Below are positions 15,952 to 24,449 of a stretch of 38,579 nt of DNA, piece by piece. Below the pieces are notes generated by a model, which made no database searches, had not been told where the DNA came from, and saw nothing but the letters and a program-made list of their open reading frames with translations. The DNA comes from an uncultured Collinsella sp. (lineage in GTDB: Bacteria > Actinomycetota > Coriobacteriia > Coriobacteriales > Coriobacteriaceae), in the NCBI GenBank assembly GCA_905210085.1, contig CAJLVJ010000012.1, positions 1 through 38,579 of the forward strand. Direction: 5' to 3'. The first letter of the stretch is position 1; every line of letters starts with the position of its first letter. Both the position numbers and the translations under genes were made by a program.

Positions 15952-17979
15952 ATGGAACAGAAGGCCAAGGAGGCAGCCTCGCACGCTGCGATTCCTGTGA
16001 GCATCTCGGCGATGCTCGTCACGCTGGGCGTGGTGTACGGCGATATCGGCACCAGCCCTATGTATGTAACCAAGGCGCTCGTTGCCGGCAACGGCGGCAT
16101 CGGAAGCGTGACGGAGGAGTTCGTGCTTGGCGCGCTCTCCCTTGTCGTGTGGACGGTCACGCTGCTGACCACCATCAAGTATGTGCTCATCTCGCTGCGC
16201 GCCGATAACCATGGTGAGGGCGGCATCTTTGCCCTGTACAGCCTGGTCAAGCGCTGTGGCAAGTGGCTTATCATCCCCGCCATGCTGGGTGGTGCCGCGC
16301 TGCTCGCCGACGGCATCCTGACGCCGGCCGTTACCGTTACCACGGCCATCGAGGGCCTGCGCACCATCCCGGCGGTCCATGCCGTGCTGGGCGATGACCA
16401 GGGTCGCGTCGTCGCCATTACGCTCGCCATCATCATCGTGCTCTTCTTGGTGCAGCGCATCGGTACGGCCAAGATCGGTCACGCCTTTGGCCCCATCATG
16501 ACGTTGTGGTTCCTGTTCCTGGGCGGCACGGGTCTGTTCTTTGTCTTCCAGCACCCCGCCGTGCTGCTGTGCCTCAACCCGGTGCGTGGCATCGCCTTTT
16601 TGCTGAGCCCCAACAACCACGCGGGCATCATGATTCTGGGCAGCTGCTTCCTCGCCACCACCGGTGCCGAGGCGCTCTACTCCGACATGGGCCACGTCGG
16701 CCGCGGCAACATCTACGCCACCTGGCCGTTCGTTAAGTGCTGCCTGCTGCTTTCCTATATGGGCCAGGGCGCTTGGCTTATGAACAACGCTGCCAACCCC
16801 GAGCTCATGGGCATTGCCGACCTCAACCCGTTCTACCAGATGCTCGCCCCGGGTCTGCGCCCGTTTGCCGTTGGCCTTTCCACCGTCGCGGCCATCATTG
16901 CCTCGCAGGCGCTCATCACCGGCGCGTTTTCGCTGGTGTCCGAGGCCAGCCGTCTGGACCTCATGCCGCACATGCAGGTCTTCTACCCTGCCGAGACCAA
17001 AGGCCAGCTCTACATCCCCATGGTCAACAACGTCATGCTTGTGGGCTGCGTCATCGTGGTGCTGCTGTTCCAGAACTCGGCGCATATGGAAGCCGCCTAC
17101 GGCCTGGCCATTACGCTGACTATGATGTGCACCACGCTGCTGCTCTTCTTCTACCTGCATGAGGAGCGCAAGCTCAAGGTTGCTCCGTGGATCTTCGCGG
17201 CCTTCTTCCTTTTGCTCGAAGGCTTCTTCTTCGTGAGCTCGCTCACCAAGTTCTTCCACGGCGGCTACTTCACCATCCTCATGGCTGCACTCATCATGGG
17301 CATTATGGTGTGCTGGTACAACGGCACGGCGGTCGAGCAGCGCCAGTTTACGCTGCTGCCGCTGCGCAGCTACCTGCCGCAGCTCAAGCGCCTGCGCGAC
17401 GACGACCGTTACGAGCGCATGAGCGACAACGTCGTGTACCTGACCAAGGACACCCATACCGACTACATCGACCGCGATATCGTCTATTCGATCTTGGACA
17501 AGCATCCCAAGCGCGCCCGCGCCTGGTGGTTTGTAAATGTCGAGACCATGGACGAACCGCACACCTTTGCCTATTCGGTCGAGACGTTCGGCACCGACTA
17601 CGTGTTCCGCGTGCATCTGTACCTGGGCTACAAGATCAACCAGCGCGTCAATGCCTACCTGCGTCAGGTTGTTCAGGACCTGGCTGCCACCGGCGAGCTG
17701 CCGCCGCAGACGCATGACTACTCGGTCTACAAGGATCCGGGTAACATCGGTACGTTCAAGTTCGTCCTGATCCGTAAGCTTCTGGCGCCCGAAAGCGATG
17801 TGGAGCCCAGCGAGCGCACGGCCATCACGCTCAAGTACATCATCCGCCGCGCCGCCGGCACGCCCGCGCGTTGGTACGGCCTGGAGAACTCCAACGTGAG
17901 CTTTGAGTACGTGCCGCTGTTCACCAAGTTCAAGGCCGTGAACAAGATGCAGCGCCTGGCTCCCAACGAGCGGCCGTAG
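15952..17979 (+). CDS. kup: KUP/HAK/KT family potassium uptake transporter
   Basis: The protein has 675 residues. The start at 15952 has GGGAGG ten bases upstream. The family hallmark VVYGDIGTSPMYV lies at ~25-37. It is followed by helix 2-3 motifs (DNHGEGGIFALYSL ~86-99, LLADGILTPAVTV ~118-130) and about 12 membrane helices up to ~455. The C-terminal ~210 residues form a soluble domain. It imports K+, usually with protons, across the cytoplasmic membrane. The downstream genes for a small membrane protein, a KdpD-like kinase and KdpE on the same strand suggest local control by the K+ sensing system. The TATAAT at 15911 is the likely promoter. Confidence 0.93.
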   Translation: MEQKAKEAASHAAIPVSISAMLVTLGVVYGDIGTSPMYVTKALVAGNGGIGSVTEEFVLGALSLVVWTVTLLTTIKYVLISLRADNHGEGGIFALYSLVKRCGKWLIIPAMLGGAALLADGILTPAVTVTTAIEGLRTIPAVHAVLGDDQGRVVAITLAIIIVLFLVQRIGTAKIGHAFGPIMTLWFLFLGGTGLFFVFQHPAVLLCLNPVRGIAFLLSPNNHAGIMILGSCFLATTGAEALYSDMGHVGRGNIYATWPFVKCCLLLSYMGQGAWLMNNAANPELMGIADLNPFYQMLAPGLRPFAVGLSTVAAIIASQALITGAFSLVSEASRLDLMPHMQVFYPAETKGQLYIPMVNNVMLVGCVIVVLLFQNSAHMEAAYGLAITLTMMCTTLLLFFYLHEERKLKVAPWIFAAFFLLLEGFFFVSSLTKFFHGGYFTILMAALIMGIMVCWYNGTAVEQRQFTLLPLRSYLPQLKRLRDDDRYERMSDNVVYLTKDTHTDYIDRDIVYSILDKHPKRARAWWFVNVETMDEPHTFAYSVETFGTDYVFRVHLYLGYKINQRVNAYLRQVVQDLAATGELPPQTHDYSVYKDPGNIGTFKFVLIRKLLAPESDVEPSERTAITLKYIIRRAAGTPARWYGLENSNVSFEYVPLFTKFKAVNKMQRLAPNERP

Positions 17980-18048
17980 TCGACGCTCGAGGTTTGTCTG
18001 CGAACGGGCGGGCTTGTAATGACGGAGATTGAGTCCTGGGAGGAAACC

Positions 18049-18243
18049 ATGGATGCAAAGGTGCTTGACGGTTGCGATCTTGCGACCGAGCTGGTGCGTG
18101 AGGTACGCGCCGATGCTGCCGAAGATCGGTTCTTTACGAATCGGGCCAACATGGACATGGCCGACCGCGTGATTTCGATCGTGGTGACGGTGTTTGCCGC
18201 GGCATGCGTGTGCGCGCTGCTCGCGCACGTGCTGTTTGTCTAA
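18049..18243 (+). CDS. Small single-helix membrane protein between kup and kdpD
   Basis: The protein has 64 residues. The start at 18049 has GGGAGG five bases upstream, resembling the kup leader (GGGAGGAAACC in both); an ATG at 18019 would add ten residues. A charged N-terminal half (LVREVRADAAEDRFF) is followed by one hydrophobic helix (~40-62: VISIVVTVFAAACVCALLAH). I do not recognise a family. Its place between the Kup transporter and its presumed sensor kinase suggests an accessory or regulatory subunit, but that is inference. It is 69 bases after kup, and a terminator-like hairpin follows. Confidence 0.65.
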   Translation: MDAKVLDGCDLATELVREVRADAAEDRFFTNRANMDMADRVISIVVTVFAAACVCALLAHVLFV

Positions 18244-18274
18244 CGACCGCAGGCTGCAAAGGCTATACACTTGG

Positions 18275-18336
18275 AACCACCACAAGGGGAAACCACCACA
18301 AAGGTGCCTGTCCCCTTTGTGGTGGTTTTTGTTTTT
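18275..18336 (+). terminator. Terminator with duplicated 5' arm between kup group and kdpD
   Basis: The 3' arm at 18311-18327 (TCCCCTTTGTGGTGGTT) is followed by TTTGTTTTT. It can pair with either of two adjacent 5' arms: 18291-18304 (AACCACCACAAAGG, perfect) or 18275-18290 (AACCACCACAAGGGGA, one bulge). This works as an intrinsic terminator on paper. The spare arm allows an alternative fold. Confidence 0.7.
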
Positions 18337-18356
18337 GAGAGAGGGGCGGGACGCTG

Positions 18357-19982
18357 ATGGACGTCCGTACGGACGGCGATATTGCCGATAGCTTTTGGTG
18401 GCGGCGCACAACGCTGACGCGCCGCACTCCTCTGTATGACGTCTGCGTATCGGTGGGGCTGCTGGTCGCGGCGACGATTGTGGGCGCGCTGCTCGACCAT
18501 CCGGGTCTCGCGCCGAGCATCATGATCGTCTATGTGTTCGCCGTTCAGCTGTGCGCATTCTTTACCTGGAGTCGCCTGTATTGCTTGCTGAGCTCGGCTG
18601 CCGCCGTGGCGCTCTACAACTTTTTGTTTGTCGACCCGCGCTACTCGCTGTCGCTTATCGACCGCGGCTATCCCGGCATGTTCTTCATCATGTTCGTGGT
18701 TTCGCTTGTGTCGAGCTCGATTGCGTTGGCCCTGCGCCGCGCCCTGGCGCAGGCTGCCGCCAGCGACCGCCGCACGCATATGGTGCTCGAGACCAACCGC
18801 ATGCTGCAGCGGTGCGCCGATCAGCATCAGATCGTTCACGCCATGGCCACGCAGCTGGCGCGTCTTTCGGGCTGTCCGGTTGTGTGGTACAGCGCCGACG
18901 CCGAGGGCGATGACCTGCTGCCGCGTGCGACGTACACGGCCGTGGGCGATGCCGCCCCGGTGCACGAGCTGGCGCCGCAGATGCCGCCGCGGCTCTCGGC
19001 GTCCGCCTATGTGGGAACGCCGCTTGACGCCACGTTTGGCGGATCGGCGTTCTATGGCATCTACCTGACGGTTCGCACGGGCGACGGCTTCGTGCGCTCG
19101 GGCGACCCCGCCTCGGTGGTGGGCGTGCTGGCTATCGTTGCCGAGCCCGATGTGCTAACACACGAGGAACGGACACTTGCCGATGCCATCGTGAGCGAAG
19201 GCGAGCTGGCACTCGATCGCGCCCGCGCCATGGAGGCCCGCGAGCAGGCGGCGGTGCTCGCCAAAAACGAGCAGCTGCGCGCCAACCTGCTGCGCTCCAT
19301 CTCGCACGATTTGCGCACACCGCTCACCAGTATTTCGGGCAATGCCGACGTGCTGCTCGACCAGGGCTCGACCGGCACCGCGGTGCTCGATGCCCAGACG
19401 CGCCGCGGCCTGCTTCTATCCATTCGCTCGGATGCACTGTGGCTCAACGCCACTGTCGAGAACCTGCTCGCCATCACCAAGCTCGAGGGCGGCGGCATGC
19501 ATCTGTCGACTACGCTCGAGCTCATGGACGATATCGTCGAGGAGGCGCTGCGCCACGTAAGTCCGGCCGTGCGTGAGCACGATCTTAAGGTGGTGCCGTG
19601 CGACGAGCCGGCGCTCGTCAACGTTGATGCGCGTCTGATGGTGCAGCTGGTGGTCAATCTGGTGAACAACGCCATCACCTATACGCCCGCAGGCTCGCAT
19701 ATCGTGATTTCGATTGGCGTCGACGATGGACGCGTGGCGTGCTCGGTGGCCGATGACGGCCCGGGCATTGCGCCCGAGGACCGCGAGCGAATCTTTGAGT
19801 CGTTCTACACCGCCAACCACGGGCTTGCCGACAGCCATCGCAGCGTGGGTCTGGGTCTTTCGCTCTGCCGCTCCATTGCGCTGGCGCATGGCGGTAGCAT
19901 AGAGGTTGCCGCGGCGGACCCGCACGGCTCGGTCTTTACGATTGGGCTTCCCGTCGCCGATGTTTCGTTTGATAAGGAGTAG
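18357..19982 (+). CDS. KdpD-like sensor histidine kinase lacking the N-terminal KdpD/Usp domains
   Basis: The protein has 541 residues against ~900 for E. coli KdpD. It opens with the four-helix membrane domain typical of KdpD (DUF4118; ~25-125, with YNFLFVDPRYSLSL). A GAF-like region covers ~145-285. The kinase core has H-box SISHDLRTPLTSI (His ~316), N-box LVNNAITYTP (~436), G1 DDGPGIAPEDRERIFESFY (~466) and G2 GLGLSLCRSIALAHGG (~500). The N-terminal KdpD ATP-binding domain and the Usp domain, which bind ligands such as c-di-AMP in other species, are absent. The TGA-free junction to kdpE (GTG four bases after the stop) shows co-translation. The likely role is sensing K+ or turgor and phosphorylating KdpE. 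Confidence 0.88.
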   Translation: MDVRTDGDIADSFWWRRTTLTRRTPLYDVCVSVGLLVAATIVGALLDHPGLAPSIMIVYVFAVQLCAFFTWSRLYCLLSSAAAVALYNFLFVDPRYSLSLIDRGYPGMFFIMFVVSLVSSSIALALRRALAQAAASDRRTHMVLETNRMLQRCADQHQIVHAMATQLARLSGCPVVWYSADAEGDDLLPRATYTAVGDAAPVHELAPQMPPRLSASAYVGTPLDATFGGSAFYGIYLTVRTGDGFVRSGDPASVVGVLAIVAEPDVLTHEERTLADAIVSEGELALDRARAMEAREQAAVLAKNEQLRANLLRSISHDLRTPLTSISGNADVLLDQGSTGTAVLDAQTRRGLLLSIRSDALWLNATVENLLAITKLEGGGMHLSTTLELMDDIVEEALRHVSPAVREHDLKVVPCDEPALVNVDARLMVQLVVNLVNNAITYTPAGSHIVISIGVDDGRVACSVADDGPGIAPEDRERIFESFYTANHGLADSHRSVGLGLSLCRSIALAHGGSIEVAAADPHGSVFTIGLPVADVSFDKE

Positions 19983-19986
19983 CGCT

Positions 19987-20700
19987 GTGCCGAACTCTGC
20001 CGTAAAACCGCTCATCTTGGTCGTTGAGGACGACCCCGCCGTTCGCAATCTTATTGTTGCCGCGCTCGAGGCGCACGGCTTGCGTCATATGGCCGTGGAG
20101 ACCGCCCATGCCGCTATTGCCGCTGCCTCGTCGCAGGCGCCGAGCATCGTGCTACTCGATCTGGGCCTGCCCGATATGGACGGCGTCAAGGTGGTGGAGT
20201 CGGTGCGCGCATGGTCGGGCATGCCGATCATCGTGGTTTCGGCGCGCAGCGAGGACGCGGACAAGATCCGCGCGCTCGATGCCGGTGCCGACGACTACCT
20301 GACCAAGCCGTTTTCGGTCGAGGAGTTGCTCGCACGCATTCGCGCGACGCTCAGGCGTCTTTCGTATGCGCAGACGGGCGGCGTTGCCTCCGAGGGCTCG
20401 TTCGATACCGGTGAGCTGCATATCGATTTTGATGCCGGCATCGCCACGATGGATGGCGAGGAGCTGCATCTGACGCCGATCGAGTACAAACTGCTATGCC
20501 TGCTGGCGCATAACGCCGACAAGGTGCTGACGCACCAGTCTATCCTGCACGAGATTTGGGGCACGGCAACCAAGAGTGACCTGGCGAGCCTGCGCGTCTT
20601 TATGGGCACGCTGCGCAAAAAGATCGAGTCCGACCCCGCGCATCCGCGCTATATCCAAACGCACGTGGGCATCGGCTATCGCCTGGTCACCCAAGGCTAG
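19987..20700 (+). CDS. kdpE: KdpE-like OmpR-family response regulator
   Basis: The protein has 237 residues. The GTG start at 19987 has AAGGAG seven bases upstream, inside the end of the kinase gene. The receiver domain has the acidic pair E14/D15-D16, phosphoacceptor D58 (LLDLGLPD) and K107 (LTKPFS). A winged-helix DNA-binding domain covers ~135-235 (LTPIEYKLLCLLAHNADKVLTHQSIL, RVFMGTLRKKIE, YIQTHVGIGYRLV). This is the KdpE type of the OmpR family. The target is probably kup in this locus, because no kdpFABC is visible; that is inference. A long hairpin follows. Confidence 0.9.
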   Translation: MPNSAVKPLILVVEDDPAVRNLIVAALEAHGLRHMAVETAHAAIAAASSQAPSIVLLDLGLPDMDGVKVVESVRAWSGMPIIVVSARSEDADKIRALDAGADDYLTKPFSVEELLARIRATLRRLSYAQTGGVASEGSFDTGELHIDFDAGIATMDGEELHLTPIEYKLLCLLAHNADKVLTHQSILHEIWGTATKSDLASLRVFMGTLRKKIESDPAHPRYIQTHVGIGYRLVTQG

Positions 20701-20724
20701 ATCGCCAACCACCATCCCAATATG

Positions 20725-20791
20725 AGTTGCGGTGAAATACGGTCTAAATTTGCCTAATTCCAGGCAAAGCAGTCCATATTCCACCGCAACT
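20725..20791. terminator. Shared terminator hairpin between convergent kdpE and rlmKL
   Basis: AGTTGCGGTG...ATTTGCCT pairs with AGGCAAA...CCACCGCAACT around AATTCC, a ~67-nt imperfect hairpin. It fills the gap between the two stops (20700 and 20795). A T-rich stretch follows on the plus side. Confidence 0.6.
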
Positions 20792-20794
20792 TTG

Positions 20795-23353
20795 TTATTT
20801 GCCCTTGGGCTTGCTGGCGTAGAACTTCTTCTTTTTGAGCTTGCCGGCAGGAGAGGGTTTGCCGGCAAAGTTCGACTTGCCGTTGCCGGCCTGCGCGTGC
20901 GCGGGTACTGCCGCACGGGGCTTGCGGGCCTCGGGATTGCGCAGTTCCTCGGTTCGCTCTGCAATCTCCTCGGCGCTAAAGCCGACCTCGGCCATGGCGT
21001 CCTCGATGGGCAGGCGGCGCACGATATAGCAATGGTGCACCTTCTGGTTGCGCGCGAAATCCTCGGGGATGGTCTGTGCCGTAATGTCCTCCAGCACCAC
21101 GCCCGCACGCGCGAGCTTGCGCGTCTCGGGACGGAAGCCGCGCAGGTTGCAGCTAAAGATGGCATGTCCGCCCTGTGCGAGCAGGCGCGATACGCCGGCC
21201 AAAAGCTCAACATGGTCGCGCTGGACATCCCAGGTACGGCGGCCCATCTTTGACGAGTTCGAGAACGTGGGCGGATCGACAAAAATCAGGTCCCAGCGGT
21301 TGCGCGTCTGGCGCTGGTCGCGAATCCAGGCGAGCACGTCGTCGCGCACAAAATGATGCTGCGGACCAACAAAGCCGTTCTGGCGCATATTGCGCTCGGC
21401 CCAGTCCAGGTAGGTGTTGGAAAGGTCGACCGTCACGGTCTCCTCGACGCCGCCATCGGCCGCGTAGCAGGTGGCAGTGCCGGTGTAGGCAAACAGGTTG
21501 AGGAAGCGGCGCGCCTGCTTGGCGTGCTCGCGCACCAGGTTGCGCGTGACGCGATGATCCAGGAAGATGCCCACATCCAAATAGTCGTCAAAGTTGACGG
21601 CAAAGGTGAGTCCACCCTCTTCGATGAGCGGCAGGCGACGGCGCGCGATGTTGGCGCGCTCGCCCGAGCCGCCCTTGCCGGCGCCCTGCTTACCGTACTG
21701 CGAGCCGCCACGTGAGCGCATGCGGGCCTTGGCGTGCACGTGCTCGGCCGGAACATCAAGGATGCGCGGCGAGATGGCCAAGATGTCGAGCATGCGGGCC
21801 TGGGCCAGTGCGGGGTCGATGGTCTTGGGCGCGGCGTATTCGGCGATGACGAGCCAGCGGCCCGGCGTCTGCGGGCAGCCCTCGTACAGGTCGATGGCGG
21901 CGGAGTAGTCGGGTAGGTCGGCATCGTAGACGCGGTAGCAGCTCACGCCCTCGCGCTTGGCCCACTTGCGGCGCAGACGGGCATTCTTGCGCAGGCGGTT
22001 GGCGAACTGCTCGGACTCGGGGATGAGCACGGGCAGCGGCTTGCCGTCGCCCAGGTCGAGCGTGGCGGCAGGTTCGGACGTGGGGGTGTCGGCGGCTTCG
22101 CCTTGGGCATCTGCGGTCTGCTCCTCGGCGTCTGAGCTGGTCGCAGCTTCGAATGCCGCGGCGGCGTGGTCGAGCGAGGGCCAAACCTCAAGAGCCGCCT
22201 CCTCGTTATTGGGCATGACGGCGATGGAGCGCGCAGGCTCGGCATGGAGCGCGCGGGCCATAAGGCCGTCGCGGGCGAGCGCGGCGACCGGCGCGGCGGT
22301 AAGCTCGGGCGCGCGACGCAGCTCGCCGATCAGCGTCATGGCGTCGTGCATGAGCGAAAGCGGTGTCTCGGTCGTATCCGCGACCACGGCGGCACCGGCG
22401 ACGGCGCCCACATGGTCCAGCACGGTGACGGGCTTGGCGGCGCAAAAGTCGACAAAACGCTTGTAGCCAGCGCTCTTGACCATGCGCTCGGCGGTCTTGC
22501 GGGCGGCGGGGTCGATGTCTACGGCCACGATGCGTGCCTGGCGCTCGCGCGCTGCCGCCTCGCGCTCGCGCGCCTCGGCAAGCAGCTGCTCCCACAGAGC
22601 GGCGTCGTGCAGCTGCCAGCCCTCAAAGCCCCAGCGCTCGCGTGCGGCGCCCGGGGCGCGGTCGGTCAGAATGTTCACGGCCTCCAGCAGCAGACCGCCG
22701 CCGGCGCACGAGGCATCGATCAGCGTGGGAAGGGCTTCGTTCTCGTAATCGTCGGCCGTCAACTCGCGCTCGCACAGTGCGGTCCAGCCGACCTGCGCCA
22801 GCACCAGGGCGGCGTAGTCGGGGCGCAGCACGTGCGCGCCCTCGCCGGCGCGGGTCGCTGCGGGCGGCAGGCGTTTGAACAGCGGGTCGCCCGAAAGGTC
22901 CAGGCTGATGCTCGCGCGGCGCTGGCGCAGCGAAAGCAACAGGTGAACGTCGGGATCGGCGGCGTCGACATCGGCGCGACGGCCCGTGGTCTCGGCCAGA
23001 CGGCCGCACAGCGCGTCCTTGGCGCGCAGGGCCGAGAAACGCGTGTTGCGCAGCTGCTCGGTCACGCCGCGGGCGGTGATGGCGATGGTGGCGCCGGGGC
23101 GGATGATGGTCTCCCAGGTGATGTCGTAAACGCTGTCGTACAGCTCATCGGCATCCTGCGCCTCAAAGCGCCCGAGTACCACGAACACACGGCTCGCCAG
23201 GCGCGACCACAGACAGGCGCGGTAGCCTTCTTCGAGCTCGCCCTCAAATGTAGCGCGGCCCTTCAGCCGGCGAACATGCGAAAGCCCGAGGCGTTTAAGC
23301 TCATCGGCGAGTGCGGACTCAAAGCCCTCGGGGCAGCTTGCGTAAAATTCCAT
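20795..23353 (-). CDS. rlmL: RlmKL-type 23S rRNA methyltransferase (N-terminal catalytic motif degraded)
   Basis: The protein has 852 residues, versus 702 in E. coli RlmKL. A THUMP domain spans ~45-155. An N-terminal methyltransferase domain follows (~165-400; DRAPGAARERWGFEGWQLHD matches the family), then the C-terminal RlmK domain. That domain has NRLRKNARLRRKWAKREGVSCYRVYDADLPDY split around ~470-505, YLDVGIFLDHR, FLNLFAYTGTATCYAA, IFVDPPTFSNS and FARNQKVHHCYIV. In E. coli the N half makes m2G2445 and the C half m7G2069. Here the SAM loop reads DASCAGGG instead of DPMCGSGT, and no NPPY motif is present where it should follow, so the first activity is doubtful. An Ala/Glu-rich insertion (~405-445) and a Lys-rich tail add length. 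AGAGAGG precedes the ATG. Confidence 0.88.
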   Translation of the reverse strand: MEFYASCPEGFESALADELKRLGLSHVRRLKGRATFEGELEEGYRACLWSRLASRVFVVLGRFEAQDADELYDSVYDITWETIIRPGATIAITARGVTEQLRNTRFSALRAKDALCGRLAETTGRRADVDAADPDVHLLLSLRQRRASISLDLSGDPLFKRLPPAATRAGEGAHVLRPDYAALVLAQVGWTALCERELTADDYENEALPTLIDASCAGGGLLLEAVNILTDRAPGAARERWGFEGWQLHDAALWEQLLAEAREREAAARERQARIVAVDIDPAARKTAERMVKSAGYKRFVDFCAAKPVTVLDHVGAVAGAAVVADTTETPLSLMHDAMTLIGELRRAPELTAAPVAALARDGLMARALHAEPARSIAVMPNNEEAALEVWPSLDHAAAAFEAATSSDAEEQTADAQGEAADTPTSEPAATLDLGDGKPLPVLIPESEQFANRLRKNARLRRKWAKREGVSCYRVYDADLPDYSAAIDLYEGCPQTPGRWLVIAEYAAPKTIDPALAQARMLDILAISPRILDVPAEHVHAKARMRSRGGSQYGKQGAGKGGSGERANIARRRLPLIEEGGLTFAVNFDDYLDVGIFLDHRVTRNLVREHAKQARRFLNLFAYTGTATCYAADGGVEETVTVDLSNTYLDWAERNMRQNGFVGPQHHFVRDDVLAWIRDQRQTRNRWDLIFVDPPTFSNSSKMGRRTWDVQRDHVELLAGVSRLLAQGGHAIFSCNLRGFRPETRKLARAGVVLEDITAQTIPEDFARNQKVHHCYIVRRLPIEDAMAEVGFSAEEIAERTEELRNPEARKPRAAVPAHAQAGNGKSNFAGKPSPAGKLKKKKFYASKPKGK

Positions 23354-23428
23354 GGGTGACCTCTCTGGTTGCGTCGCTCCATTATATGATGGATACTTCG
23401 TTTACTCTCGCCCCCGAAAGGAACCCAT

Positions 23429-24256
23429 ATGATTGATGCGTGCCCCGATTCCGCCGTGCTCTTTTTTGACGTGGACGGCACGCTGACGTCGTTCGATCCC
23501 GACAACATGACCGACAAGGACTTTTCGGCGGTTTGTCCCTCGCAGGCGGTCGTCGAGGCGTTTCATCGTCTGCGCGACGCGGGACACCAGGCATTTATCT
23601 GCACGGGTCGTCCCTTGTGGCTGATTGCCGATGGCCTGCGCGCGCTGAACCCGGCGGGTGTCGTTGCCATGGCGGGAGCGACGCTCGAGGTCGAGGGCCG
23701 CGTGGTACACGAGGACTGCTTTGATGAGGACGTTATCGAGGAGCTGGCACGCCGTATGGCCGCGGCAGGGATTGAAGCCTTTTTCGAGACCAACGTGGCT
23801 ACCTTTGCCCTGGAACCCGCGGGTGTTGAGCAGCCGTCTCTGATCGGCACTTCTGTGGTGCACAGCGCCGAGGAGATGCGCGTCGACGGCCGTCTGCGCG
23901 TGGGCAAGGTGTGCATCGTCGCGAGCTACCTGGCTCGCGTAGCCAACGATGACGGCTTTATCGATCGCGAGTTTGAGCTGTGCAACACCGGTGGTCAGAA
24001 TCGCGAGCTGAGCCCCAAGGGCATTGACAAGGGCGTGGGCGTGGCGCGAGCGCTGACGTATCTGGGCCGCGAGGGAAATGCGCGCACCTTTGGCTTTGGC
24101 GATTCGGGCAACGACCTGGGCATGCTCGCTGCCGTCGAGACGGCTGTCGCCATGGGCAACGCCATGCCCGAGGTCAAGGCGCTCGCCGACTACGTGACCG
24201 ACGATGTCGCACACGACGGCACCGTCACCGCCATGCAACATTTCGGCCTCATCTAA
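23429..24256 (+). CDS. HAD-superfamily (Cof-type) phosphatase
   Basis: The protein has 275 residues. Motif I FFDVDGTL contains nucleophile D14 and D16. Motif II is CTGRP (~56-60). The cap domain lies between about 85 and 190. Motif III/IV is represented by the conserved Lys in KGIDKGVGV (~195-203) and GFGDSGNDLGML (~227-238). This is the HAD IIB (Cof/YbiV) layout, typical of sugar-phosphate phosphatases. AAAGGAA precedes the ATG. It is divergent from rlmKL across 75 bases. The substrate is unknown. Confidence 0.85.
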   Translation: MIDACPDSAVLFFDVDGTLTSFDPDNMTDKDFSAVCPSQAVVEAFHRLRDAGHQAFICTGRPLWLIADGLRALNPAGVVAMAGATLEVEGRVVHEDCFDEDVIEELARRMAAAGIEAFFETNVATFALEPAGVEQPSLIGTSVVHSAEEMRVDGRLRVGKVCIVASYLARVANDDGFIDREFELCNTGGQNRELSPKGIDKGVGVARALTYLGREGNARTFGFGDSGNDLGMLAAVETAVAMGNAMPEVKALADYVTDDVAHDGTVTAMQHFGLI

Positions 24257-24386
24257 TGAATCCCGCGTTCTGACGTTTGCTCAAACTGCGACTCTTTGCT
24301 TTTGCATGCTCAATCGATTTATCAATCCAAACACTGAGGTGTTTATACCGTTCGCCGAGAAGATAAAAACCCGCAGTTCACGCCTT

Positions 24387-24419
24387 GATAAACATAGGTA
24401 AAGTGTTTAGCAGTTTATC
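24387..24419. promoter_or_regulatory. GATAAAC/GTTTATC dyad upstream of transaldolase gene
   Basis: A 7-bp perfect inverted repeat with 19 bases between the arms lies 30 bases before the transaldolase start, in AT-rich DNA. It may be an operator; weak -35/-10 matches overlap it. Confidence 0.3.
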
Positions 24420-24449
24420 GGCCGTATGCTAACGAAAGGAATCAGGCAG

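Noticed and set aside
15928..18411. 827-residue minus-strand frame opposite kup
   Set aside because: It is antisense to kup, low-complexity and basic, and has no recognisable motif.
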